Shown piece after piece: positions 43,602 through 52,413 of a DNA stretch of 64,000 nt. A model generated the notes under the pieces. It was not told the DNA's origin and made no database searches. It worked only from the letters and a program-made list of their open reading frames with translations. Origin of the DNA: an uncultured Parabacteroides sp. (GTDB lineage: Bacteria > Bacteroidota > Bacteroidia > Bacteroidales > Tannerellaceae). Position numbers and translations under genes: made by a program. Location of the stretch: the NCBI RefSeq assembly GCF_947855115.1, contig NZ_CANTZW010000004.1, positions 62,001 to 126,000 on the forward strand. Reading direction: 5' to 3'. How positions within the stretch are numbered: the stretch's first letter is position 1; each line of letters begins with the position of its first letter.

Positions 43602-46600
43602 TTATTGTGCGAGAATGATTAATTTATTCGCTTTCGTCGCCTCTTTCGAGTTGTTCGCGCTAATCGCCGCCCGATACAGATAAACCCCGGGGCGCAACCG
43701 CCTTCCGCCATTATCCGTCAGGTTCCAAGTCACGACATACGCCTTAAACAACTCGGAGGAACCGCTCTTCTCGGCGCTCCACAAGAACTTGCCGGTCATA
43801 TCATAAACCATAACCGTAACCTTCAGGTTCGACTCCGGACGATTATGATGCAGATAGAACTCTACTTGATCCCGCGCCGGATTCGGAGTGGCGTATATCT
43901 CGATCAGGTTGGGCTTCAAGCCTTCCTCCACCTCGAAAGTAAATACGTAGGTCGTCGAGTTGTTCAAGATATCCCATACCTTAAACTCGGCCGTATGCGT
44001 TCCCGGCTCCAGCTCCGGAATAGAGAATTGAACCAATCCCTCGTTCTCGCTATCTGGCAACAGCGCATAATAACTATTTAAATTATAGCTCATAGAAGGC
44101 ATGCTGTCGATTGTCAATATCATATCATGCCCTACGCTGCTCCCGGTTATATTCACGCCGCTCTTATCCCACAACCTCGCTACAAAATAAGGGGTCGCGT
44201 TCACCTTATCGCCCGAGACAAAGCTGGAGTCGTTCAAATAAATCTGCCGGATCTCCGGGCCGATCGTATCGGTCTCCGCGGTATCGGAGGTTCCTCCCAC
44301 GATAAAATCGAAGAAAGAACCTTGCGCCTCTTTTTTAAGAGTCTCGGAAGAAGCGTATAAGTTCAACTTACCTTCTTCATTCGAATAAGAGATATCCTTC
44401 GGGACCATAAAGGTAAAGCTGAACTTTCCGTCTCGAACCGAATCCCGGCCAATATAAATCGTATTCGGATAATCGAGATAAGTAAACTTATCCGAGCTAT
44501 TCCCCAATGTAGTGATCGAGCTTTGGCTATCGAATACGGTAGAGTTCAACACCCCGCTGAAATCCGCGGCAAACTCGCCGGACGGGTCCAATATCTCACC
44601 TTCCACCGTAATCCGTGACAATGCCTTGAACTCAAAGGGTTCATCTGATACGGCCTCTCCGTTTACAGCCGTTACCCGGGCTTTATATTCCGGGTAGGCG
44701 AGCTTCAAGGCCGGGTCTCCTATCAATATAAAATTCAACTTGTTCGTATCCCACAGTTGGCGCTTCGTGTACATCATCGCCTCACCAAGCGTATAGCGAT
44801 CATTTACATTTTCTTGAAACAGATTGTCGATCAGCGCCTTATTCAAACTAAAATTACTACCGGAGAAAACCACACGGGTTGTCGTGAACAAAGCGATACC
44901 GCCGCTGGCAGGATTCAAGAAGACAGACTCGCCCGCAGAGGTTTTCACGTCGTCGAAGCGGGTAAAGTCGCAAGTAGCAGTCACCCACACCGGCAAATTC
45001 TCGTAGCTGGAATTATTAATATCCGCCTGTGTCCATACAGCCTCATCCGCCCAATGAGTCGTACTGCCATGTCCCGTATAATTAATCAGCAACTGGCCGC
45101 TTTTCAGCAACTTCTCTATCTCGTCGTGTACATCCGGGTAAGTGCCGAGATTGCTACGCTTATAGGCATCAAAATAAACTTTATTCACCAAGAAGCCGGA
45201 ATGATTCTCGGCTATATCGTCGGCTATCTGGTCGGCTTGGCTCATATGACCGGTACTGAAGCTATCCTCATTATTACCGTCATCCGCCACAAAGGTCACG
45301 TTATTCTTCCAACTGCCCGGATTCTTATTCTCCATATAAGAGATCGTCTTATCCACCATCTGGGTAGCTTCCGTCACGGTCCGGACAGGGAAACGCCCGA
45401 CTCCTACGCACATCTTATCACGCTCCAGAGACGTACCGGAATCATCTTCCAAAAACGCGAAATAATCATCCGTCGCATACGAATAGACATTCAAGGATTC
45501 TCGCGACTGGAAAGTCAACAGCATATTACTCCGGGAAATCCCCTGCACATCGCTGCTTACCCCCCGGTTGTCGAAAAGCCCGTCGCCGAAAAGCAACAAA
45601 TATTTCGGCGGGTTGCCAAGAGAAGCGCTACGGTCGTAAAACATCTTCATCAACCGGCGATATGCCGTAGCGTCCGGAGTTCCGCTGGAGAACTCATTAT
45701 AAACCGCCTCCGGAGTTACCACCTCAACAGTCAAGCCGTCTTTCTCCCGGTGAGCAGCCGCTAAACGCTCCGCCTGCTGCACCAAGGAGGGCGCCGCAAT
45801 GATAATCATATCTCTTTGCTCCAGGCCGTGCAAGTTCGAGGAGGCGACCTCCCCCACCACTTCCGGGGAAGAGAATGTCTGGTTGGCCTGCACCACCACG
45901 AATTCCCTTAGGCTACCGGCAGGTATCGTAAAAGAGAGTTCCGATCCATTCAGGTCTGTCTCCATTTTCTTCACGTTCAGGGCATCCGTCACGTCGAACA
46001 CCAACGTATTCGCATTTGCCTCACCCACTACGAAGCGAGACACATTCCCTACAGAGGCCAGGCTCCTGAAAAAAGTATAAGCCCCATAAGGGCGCAATGT
46101 CCGGACAAATTGCATACGGATATAATCCAAGCGCACATTCGTATGCCCGCTAGAGCTATAGGAAACCACCACGTTGTTCTTCTCGCTTTTCGATCCTTTC
46201 CACAAAGCGGTGGTCATCCCGGAAATCGCTTTCGTGTATGACCGGATCTTAGAATCTACGGTCTGGATGGAAGGTATGGTCACATCCAGCAGCTCCGAAT
46301 CGTTGATACTTAAGGATGCCGTACCGGAACCGGAGTTAATCCTCGAGATAAAACGCATCGTCACCTTACCGTCCGCATCCGTAATCCCGGGGATAGAGGA
46401 AAACGTAGAAATCGCACGGGGAGTCGCCCCGCTAAAATCCTCCCCGAAGAACTCCCGGCCGGATTGACTTACGGAAACCAAGTCTTGCTCATGCAACAGG
46501 TAATCATCATAGGTCGTAATCCGGGTAGATGCGCCGCTCGCCTGGGCCACGGAAGCCATATCGTTGGTCGGAGTGGCATCGGTCACGAAATAGTAGCCGT

Positions 46601-46982
46601 ATAGGGAATAAGGGTTATTCGTATGCACGAATGCCTGGCTCGATGAATCATACTCCCATTTGACCGGTCCTTTCCCGTAAAACAACAGGTAATCATTACC
46701 GCGCCATACCGGGGTGGAAGGGACATCATCGATATATTCCTTGCTGAAATCCTCGTCTAGCGGCCATCCTCCGTAACCATGCACAGAGACTTTCGAGGGG
46801 TCCGAGAAACCCATGCTCTCCAGGTCGGCATACGTTAATTTGTAGATCCCGGTCTTATCCACCCGGATCTTTACCCATTTCCCTTCCGCTAACAGGGACT
46901 TAGAGGCATAACGGCTATTATCCGCCCATGTATATGAGCAAAACAATAAACTTATAATGAATATATATATCAATCTTCTCAT
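43602..46982 (-). CDS. porU: Type IX secretion C-terminal signal peptidase/sortase PorU
   Basis: An 1126-residue exported gingipain-like C25 cysteine protease with a signal peptide ending SYTWA. The catalytic pair is H638 in NYTGHGSTTHW and C671 in TATCDFTRFDD, at the spacing known for PorU. The C-terminal part is beta-rich and ends in a sequence with TPNPARDQVEFYL and LRPGVYLYRAAIS, itself like a type A CTD, as known for PorU. It removes cargo sorting domains and attaches cargo to surface LPS. The start overlaps the FAH gene stop (46979-46982). Confidence 0.97.
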   Translation of the reverse strand: MRRLIYIFIISLLFCSYTWADNSRYASKSLLAEGKWVKIRVDKTGIYKLTYADLESMGFSDPSKVSVHGYGGWPLDEDFSKEYIDDVPSTPVWRGNDYLLFYGKGPVKWEYDSSSQAFVHTNNPYSLYGYYFVTDATPTNDMASVAQASGASTRITTYDDYLLHEQDLVSVSQSGREFFGEDFSGATPRAISTFSSIPGITDADGKVTMRFISRINSGSGTASLSINDSELLDVTIPSIQTVDSKIRSYTKAISGMTTALWKGSKSEKNNVVVSYSSSGHTNVRLDYIRMQFVRTLRPYGAYTFFRSLASVGNVSRFVVGEANANTLVFDVTDALNVKKMETDLNGSELSFTIPAGSLREFVVVQANQTFSSPEVVGEVASSNLHGLEQRDMIIIAAPSLVQQAERLAAAHREKDGLTVEVVTPEAVYNEFSSGTPDATAYRRLMKMFYDRSASLGNPPKYLLLFGDGLFDNRGVSSDVQGISRSNMLLTFQSRESLNVYSYATDDYFAFLEDDSGTSLERDKMCVGVGRFPVRTVTEATQMVDKTISYMENKNPGSWKNNVTFVADDGNNEDSFSTGHMSQADQIADDIAENHSGFLVNKVYFDAYKRSNLGTYPDVHDEIEKLLKSGQLLINYTGHGSTTHWADEAVWTQADINNSSYENLPVWVTATCDFTRFDDVKTSAGESVFLNPASGGIALFTTTRVVFSGSNFSLNKALIDNLFQENVNDRYTLGEAMMYTKRQLWDTNKLNFILIGDPALKLAYPEYKARVTAVNGEAVSDEPFEFKALSRITVEGEILDPSGEFAADFSGVLNSTVFDSQSSITTLGNSSDKFTYLDYPNTIYIGRDSVRDGKFSFTFMVPKDISYSNEEGKLNLYASSETLKKEAQGSFFDFIVGGTSDTAETDTIGPEIRQIYLNDSSFVSGDKVNATPYFVARLWDKSGVNITGSSVGHDMILTIDSMPSMSYNLNSYYALLPDSENEGLVQFSIPELEPGTHTAEFKVWDILNNSTTYVFTFEVEEGLKPNLIEIYATPNPARDQVEFYLHHNRPESNLKVTVMVYDMTGKFLWSAEKSGSSELFKAYVVTWNLTDNGGRRLRPGVYLYRAAISANNSKEATKANKLIILAQ

Positions 46983-47593
46983 CTCACATAAAAATCCAGG
47001 AGCTTCCGCTCGCCGAGGTATCCCTCCAGATGATCGCCGATCGTCACGGGACCTACACCGGCTGGTGTCCCGGTATAAATCAAATCGCCTATCTTCAGCG
47101 TAAAGAAACGACTTACGTAGGCGATGATCTTATCTACCGTGAACAGCATATCTGAGGTATTCCCCTCCTGTACCTTCGAGCCGTTGATATCCAGATGAAA
47201 CGGCAACCGGTTTACGTCGCCAGCCTGCTCCAAGGGGATGAACGTACCGATCGCCGCCGAATTATCGAACGCCTTGCTGATCTCCCACGGCAATCCCCGC
47301 TCGCGTAGCTTACGCTGCAAATCCCGTGCGGTAAAGTCGATACCGACCGTAACCTCGCTGTAATAACGATGGGCAAAACGCTCGGCTATATTCTTTCCCA
47401 AACGGTCTATCCGCACCACGATCTCCGTCTCGTAATGAACTTCCGACGAGAAATCCGGAATGAAAAACGGCTTTCCATCTTTCAATAAAGAGGAGTCCGA
47501 TTTCATAAAAATCGTAGGCTCTGATAATTCTAACGAATGATGCAGCTCTTTATTGTGAGCGGCGTAGTTCATTCCAACGGCAATAATCTTCAT
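46979..47593 (-). CDS. Fumarylacetoacetate hydrolase-family protein
   Basis: 204 residues of the compact FAH/YcgM type. The metal-site ETE lies in SSEVHYETEIVVRI, D is in GIDFTARDLQ, and the GDLIYTGTPAGVGPV loop follows. It hydrolyses or decarboxylates beta-diketo acids such as oxaloacetate-like compounds; the substrate is uncertain. It starts 3 nt after rex. Confidence 0.93.
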   Translation of the reverse strand: MKIIAVGMNYAAHNKELHHSLELSEPTIFMKSDSSLLKDGKPFFIPDFSSEVHYETEIVVRIDRLGKNIAERFAHRYYSEVTVGIDFTARDLQRKLRERGLPWEISKAFDNSAAIGTFIPLEQAGDVNRLPFHLDINGSKVQEGNTSDMLFTVDKIIAYVSRFFTLKIGDLIYTGTPAGVGPVTIGDHLEGYLGERKLLDFYVR

Positions 47594-47596
47594 ATC

Positions 47597-48247
47597 CTAG
47601 TGATTCATTGAGTTCAATCGATTAAACATGACAGCCAAATGCGCGTACATAGAGGTATTCTGTACCACGATATGCTCCGGCACTCGTATGCGGAAGGGGG
47701 TAAAATTCCACAGGGCCTTGATCCCTCCCTCTATAATCAGGTCTGTCACTTCCTGCGCCTTCTCTACCGGCACGGTGATCACCCCTATCGTAGCTCCGTA
47801 TTCCTTTTGCTTAGCGGGAAAATCGTCCATATGGAAAACGGGAATACCGTTAATCCTACTCCCGTTCAAATCCTCGCGGACATCAAAGCCTGCCACGATC
47901 TCCAATCCATACTGGCTCAACCCCGTATCATGCAGCAAAGACGCACCCAGGCTTCCGACCCCGAACAAGAAGGCCTTATGTTGTGACGTAAAACCGAGAA
48001 AATCCTCCAACACGTCGACCAACGCGTTAATATCGTACCCTACTCTCGTCCTCCCGGCTATATTCACAAAAGAGAGATCTTTCGCGACTTGGCTGGGATC
48101 TACATTAATCTCCTTAGCGATCTGGGTAGATGAGATAAACGTTTCCCCTTTTCCTTTCATCAACTTTACAAACGCAAGGTACCACGGCAACCTTCTCAAC
48201 GTAGGTTCCGGCACTTTCCATGCCTGTTTTATATCATCGCTGGCCAT
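47597..48247 (-). CDS. rex: Redox-sensing repressor Rex
   Basis: 216 residues. An N-terminal winged helix (QIAKEINVDPSQVAKDLSF, quoted as seen) is followed by a Rossmann domain with GVGSLGASLLHD and FDVREDLNG. It binds NADH/NAD+ and represses genes when NADH is low. It is the first gene of the operon with FAH, porU, porV and ispF. A -7-like TACTTTTG lies on the minus strand at 48290-48297. Confidence 0.96.
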   Translation of the reverse strand: MASDDIKQAWKVPEPTLRRLPWYLAFVKLMKGKGETFISSTQIAKEINVDPSQVAKDLSFVNIAGRTRVGYDINALVDVLEDFLGFTSQHKAFLFGVGSLGASLLHDTGLSQYGLEIVAGFDVREDLNGSRINGIPVFHMDDFPAKQKEYGATIGVITVPVEKAQEVTDLIIEGGIKALWNFTPFRIRVPEHIVVQNTSMYAHLAVMFNRLNSMNH

Positions 48248-48423
48248 TGTCTAATTCTCATATTAATGTATAACACTCGTGCAAGTTTGCAAAAGTACAA
48301 AATTACTTTAAATCATCCATACTCAATGCTCAATACTCGATAACAGACCTGTTTTAGTTTTCCCAGATAAAGAGAATCTTCCGTGCCATGAATCCGTAAC
48401 GTAAAGAGCGGCGTAGGGATATA
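48248..48423. other. rex upstream region
   Basis: It holds the rex leader with the -7-like box (48290-48297, minus strand). The only ORF is a poor 61-codon one that I reject. The paralogue 3 terminator follows. Confidence 0.5.
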
Positions 48424-48471
48424 CGAAAAAGCCCCGACTGGACGAACCTGCCGGGGCTTGTTTCTTTTTCC
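48424..48471. terminator. Terminator of paralogue 3
   Basis: AAGCCCCG (48429-48436) and CGGGGCTT (48452-48459) with A- and T-runs on both sides. It is the same stem as at paralogues 1 and 2. It lies 190 nt past the stop codon, so the transcript has a long 3' UTR (48472-48662). Confidence 0.8.
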
Positions 48472-48662
48472 GCTTTCTTTCCTCACGGAGTTACTCACGG
48501 AGAGCTTTTAAATTCTTTACTTTAGTATTAATACCCCCGCTTATTCCGCCTCACGACGTACTTGAAGCACAGGCTTCACACGGGAATCTTAGAATTATAT
48601 ATCTTTGGAGAAGAGGCCGGATCGCTCCTGCCTCTTCTTACTAAAACCGTATCAAATGATTA
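48472..48662 (-). other. Conserved 3' UTR of paralogue 3 (homologous to 3615-3773)
   Basis: It shares TTACTTTAGTATTAATA, then CCGC...CGCCT..., a GTACTTGAA/CTACTTGAA stretch and CGGGAAT with the 3' region of paralogue 1 at 3660-3745, in the same order and orientation. The two loci therefore derive from a common ancestor including non-coding flanks. Confidence 0.6.
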
Positions 48663-51488
48663 TTATTTAACAACTGTCTTAACAGCCTCTTCACCCTCAA
48701 CTGCTACAGCGATGATACCAGCCGGTACAGAGATGGTAGCGTTGTCGGAAGTAAGAACTGTCTCAGCGACAACTTTACCTAAGATATTCGTGATAACTAC
48801 AGACTTACCTGCCGCGCCCTGTACAGTTACAGTACCGTTACCACCGATTACTGATACGCCAGACACTTCATCAGCCACGTTCTCGTTGGAAGTCGGTGTA
48901 GAAGCACGGTTGATCAAGAAGATCTCAGCCTTAACTTGGTCATCTGTCCAGAATAATACATTGTTCAATTGAGCTAAATACAGAGTTGTCTCTGTTTCCT
49001 CATAAGGAAGAGATTCTTCATCCTCTGCATCATAATCAGGATTACTAGCATGCAACTTAGAAACAATGCGATAAGCCTCATCACTAACCTCGGCGGCAAC
49101 CTCGAAGGCAATTGCGGCAGGATTCAGTTGTAATACATCGATCGTATCGCCATCAATAGCGATAGAATCAAGGCCACATACAGAAGCGGCAATAAATGCG
49201 GCACGATAAGTATTTTCGCCGGCTACAGAAGAATAATCATAGATATTCTCAATTTTCTCCGCATCCGGATCGTCATTATTAGCTTCGATAGCAGCAGAGA
49301 TATTAGCCGGGTTGATCAAGAAGTTACGAGTCTCGGCCTCCGGAGTGAAAGTCTTTGTTGACAGATAATACAACGGCATTGTCTCATCAAATGTCACGCT
49401 AGCTGTATCCAACCACATAGTCAACGTATCCTGAGTATAAACATCGCTTCTCAAGATTTGTCCTTCAGCCTTTAATGCGGCGAAACCATCTTTTTGGTTA
49501 GCGATCACCTTATTATCATCTTCCATCGTAGTGATCTGAACATGTCCGATAGCAGGAGCGCCATAAGTAGGAGCGTCTTTTGTCGCAAACTCAAAGATTA
49601 CATTTTGATCATCGCAAAGGGTAGTCTCTGCCAAGATACCAGAAGCGGCGTTAGCCGTAATAGCGCTGTTTTCTCCATAAACAATCTTATATTGGTTGTT
49701 CTTACCCATAGACAAGAAAGAAACCATCAATGGTGTAACGCCATCTTTTTCTCTGTCTACTAATTTGAACTTCTCGTCCTCTAAAACAAGTACTTTCTTG
49801 CCTAAGCGATCCGTAATTCTATACACCGGTTTAACAACTTTATTACCAACTGTAGCGTATTCAATCTGATCATCCTCGTTCGGAATCTCTGTTGCTTCAA
49901 CTTTCAATTCTTGAGCTTCATTCAACTCACTATTAGCTACATACATTACACCATCCTTAGAGATCATGTATAAGTCGTCTGCCAAAACAGAAACCAAACG
50001 GAAAGACAACGCACCGTTTACCTCATCAGCCTTAGTAACAACCTTATAACCCATATTCCGAGCATCCGCAATCTTCGGTCCTTTCGTCAACTTAAGTGTA
50101 TCCGTACCAAAAGCATAAATACCATTCTCCTCACTGATCAATGTGATGAAACCGGTATATTGCTCAGTCATATTAATCATATTCTTCAAGACTCCATTCT
50201 CATCCACGAACCACATATAAGCTGGAGCCTCTGCAGAGGTCTTAACATAAGCTTTGTCGTTATCGCAGCTTACATATACATATTTATTGTAGTTAGCATC
50301 GGAGATCCAATTATCTGTCTCGCTAGAGATTTTCTTTTTATTGTAGAATTGTACATAGTAAGTATAGTCCGTATCCAATGCATCCGGAGCCTCTACTACA
50401 CCAAAGGTAGCGACAGCATTTTTCAAATTATCTTCAGTACTACTTGTTGCAGCAATAACCTCCTTACTATCAGCGAACTTACCATATACTAACGCACGGG
50501 TTGTCGTAACTGAACCAAAAGAGAAGGCAGTTTGTTTTCCTTCCTTTTCATTCGTATTTGTATAAACAGGAACCGCTTTCGGAGTGATAGTCATCTTATA
50601 ACCTTCAGCGATATTCAAATCAATCCTGAAAGCGTAGAAGTCAGCGGAACGACCATTCTTTAACAATTCTATCGTTGCCAAATCAGTGGATTTCTCATCT
50701 TTGTCAGCAACCTCAGAAGGCATTGCATCCGTTGTCAACTTCCAATAATTATTGGAATTTACTGAATTTGTCCATTTAGTAGAGTCTACAACCAAATACT
50801 TACCGTCATTCAAACGGATATTAACATAGTCAGTCTCACCTTCAATCGCTACAGCTTTAATAGCCACACCATCAATCGGGTTACCATTCAGATCTTTCTC
50901 GAAGTCAAACACGGAAGAAGTTCCATACAAGCCGTTAATCTCATTATCTTTCAAAGGATTGTTTGCTTTAGGCTGATAATAGGAGAAATTAGCGAAAGAT
51001 TTATCCTTACCAATCTTCAAAGCCGTACCTACGACTTTATCATCTTTATCCTTTACATCTTCCGTATAAATAGCATACGTCTTACCATTACTGATTGCCT
51101 TAATATAGCCATTGTCCTCGATCAACCATTCAGATTGCTTACCCTCAGTAAAAGTAGTAGTAGATTTCGTCAAATCCAAACTTAACACATTACCAGTAGC
51201 CCAGTTTGTTAATGTCCAGACCTCATTAGTTGTATTATCGGTATGCCCTTTCGTCAATTTCCACAAAGATTTCTTGAAGGAATCTTTCATTACATCTTCC
51301 CCTACATCTTCCGTAGAAACAAGAATCAAACTATCCGCTGCCGTATTTACTTTGGATTTTGTTACAGATAAATACTTGTCGCCAACTTTCAACTGATGCA
51401 GTTGTTTGTCGACAGGATTCGTCGCATTCGCAGAGAAAGCTGTAGTTAAAGCTAACCCCGCTAAAAGAGTAGAAAACTTTTTGTTCAT
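48663..51488 (-). CDS. S-layer-like secreted giant protein, DUF6383 family, paralogue 3
   Basis: A 941-residue exported protein with N-terminus MNKKFSTLLAG and a signal peptide ending SANA, nearly the same as paralogue 2. The acidic, beta-rich body has no known catalytic motif. The last ~75 residues (VQGAAGK, NILGK, SDNATI, VPAGI, EGEEAVKTVVK) are shared with paralogues 1 and 2 and look like a type IX sorting domain. No TANNTTTG box is found on the minus strand within ~600 bp upstream; instead there is a single palindrome (51574-51603), so it is probably silent in this isolate. Confidence 0.86.
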   Translation of the reverse strand: MNKKFSTLLAGLALTTAFSANATNPVDKQLHQLKVGDKYLSVTKSKVNTAADSLILVSTEDVGEDVMKDSFKKSLWKLTKGHTDNTTNEVWTLTNWATGNVLSLDLTKSTTTFTEGKQSEWLIEDNGYIKAISNGKTYAIYTEDVKDKDDKVVGTALKIGKDKSFANFSYYQPKANNPLKDNEINGLYGTSSVFDFEKDLNGNPIDGVAIKAVAIEGETDYVNIRLNDGKYLVVDSTKWTNSVNSNNYWKLTTDAMPSEVADKDEKSTDLATIELLKNGRSADFYAFRIDLNIAEGYKMTITPKAVPVYTNTNEKEGKQTAFSFGSVTTTRALVYGKFADSKEVIAATSSTEDNLKNAVATFGVVEAPDALDTDYTYYVQFYNKKKISSETDNWISDANYNKYVYVSCDNDKAYVKTSAEAPAYMWFVDENGVLKNMINMTEQYTGFITLISEENGIYAFGTDTLKLTKGPKIADARNMGYKVVTKADEVNGALSFRLVSVLADDLYMISKDGVMYVANSELNEAQELKVEATEIPNEDDQIEYATVGNKVVKPVYRITDRLGKKVLVLEDEKFKLVDREKDGVTPLMVSFLSMGKNNQYKIVYGENSAITANAASGILAETTLCDDQNVIFEFATKDAPTYGAPAIGHVQITTMEDDNKVIANQKDGFAALKAEGQILRSDVYTQDTLTMWLDTASVTFDETMPLYYLSTKTFTPEAETRNFLINPANISAAIEANNDDPDAEKIENIYDYSSVAGENTYRAAFIAASVCGLDSIAIDGDTIDVLQLNPAAIAFEVAAEVSDEAYRIVSKLHASNPDYDAEDEESLPYEETETTLYLAQLNNVLFWTDDQVKAEIFLINRASTPTSNENVADEVSGVSVIGGNGTVTVQGAAGKSVVITNILGKVVAETVLTSDNATISVPAGIIAVAVEGEEAVKTVVK

Positions 51489-51573
51489 AATACTGAAATT
51501 AATATTAATACTAGTTTATTAAGATAATCAAGCGATTACAGGAACCAATACGCCTCCGTCAGCCTCAAAAAAC

Positions 51574-51603
51574 GACTAGTCTAAACGATCGTTTAAACTA
51601 GTC
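51574..51603. repeat. 30-bp near-perfect palindrome (candidate empty promoter-cassette site)
   Basis: The halves 51574-51588 and 51589-51603 are complementary at 14 of 15 positions (left half GACTAGTCTAAACGA). It is flanked by A6 and T6 runs. The left part matches the left arm at paralogue 1 (7103-7119) and the right part resembles that locus's right flank. As an alternative it could act as a bidirectional terminator or attenuator. Confidence 0.65.
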
Positions 51604-51656
51604 TTTTTTAATACCCCAATAATATCCATTGATCATATATTCTTCTACTTTATATT

Positions 51657-51674
51657 AATGTATGCGTGTACATT
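51657..51674. promoter_or_regulatory. Palindrome AATGTATGCGTGTACATT
   Basis: It is equivalent to 7351-7368 and is also preceded by TATATT. Confidence 0.5.
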
Positions 51675-52212
51675 ATATCCTATAAAGATAACATTTTAAC
51701 ATTATGTATTCTTAACTCCCGGAGAATCAACTTTCTCAGACGAAGGGACAGCTTGCTCCTTAATAAGCGAGAAAAAAACAGCAATCAACTAATTGACAGG
51801 CAGATGCTAAAAAAGGGCTTTTCGTTCTAGCGAAATTAATTCATCATAACCCATGTCTTACCGGTTATTTGGGCTATGGCATAGGGCTATGACAGGGAGA
51901 CAACAGCGTTATAATGCCTATTCACGACCGCTCGTGCCCCTATCTTTGACTGTTCACGATGCCCAACGCTACTAGCGGCGTTGCCCAACACGACCTATCG
52001 CGCAGGCTTTCGTAGCCTATCACACGTAAAAAACGTGCCTTATGCAGTATCAAACGCCACTTACGGCCACTTTTCGCTTCCTATTTCGAGGTTTTCGTGA
52101 AAAGGCATTGTCACGATACACGAATCATATCGATCAAAAAGTCAATAAAACATCTATTTTCATGACACGAGGCTCTTTCAGGATCAGGGGTATAAAGGCG
52201 GTATTATAAGCT

Positions 52213-52276
52213 TCAAAAAACATGTACGTCTTTTTCCGGAAACACGTACATGTTTTTCCGAAAAGACGTACATGTT
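52213..52276. repeat. CATGTACGTC repeat cluster with 15-bp inverted repeat
   Basis: ACATGTACGTCTTTT (52220-52234) and AAAAGACGTACATGT (52261-52275) are exact complements. A third unit, CACGTACATGTTTTTCCG, lies between them. It is related to the cluster at 7778-7872. Confidence 0.65.
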
Positions 52277-52322
52277 TATTTCTTAAAGCGTATGTGCCGT
52301 AAAAGATGAGAGAAGAACACAA

Positions 52323-52390
52323 AAACAAACCCTCCGGCCAAGCACCCGCCAACTAAATAGCTAGCAAGAGAATGGCCGGAGGGTTTGTTT
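52323..52390 (-). terminator. pepD terminator
   Basis: Perfect 18-bp arms (52323-52340 and 52373-52390, starting AAACAAACCCTCCGG) with a 32-nt loop; on the minus strand GGGTTTGTTTTTG gives the T-rich tail. Confidence 0.85.
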
Positions 52391-52413
52391 AATATCTATA
52401 AGGTACGGGATAC

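Larger units (their letters stand above)
51489..52322. other. Long non-coding region upstream of paralogue 3
   Basis: It contains the candidate empty recombination site (51574-51603), the shared palindrome (51657-51674) and a direct repeat GGGCTATG near 51868-51890. A TATCTTTG box faces right near 51940, with no ORF after it. The CATGTACGTC repeat cluster lies at 52213-52276. I see no gene that I would support. Confidence 0.55.

Noticed and set aside
48313..48498. 61-codon minus-strand ORF downstream of paralogue 3
   Set aside because: It runs through the terminator hairpin and is basic/proline-rich without family resemblance.
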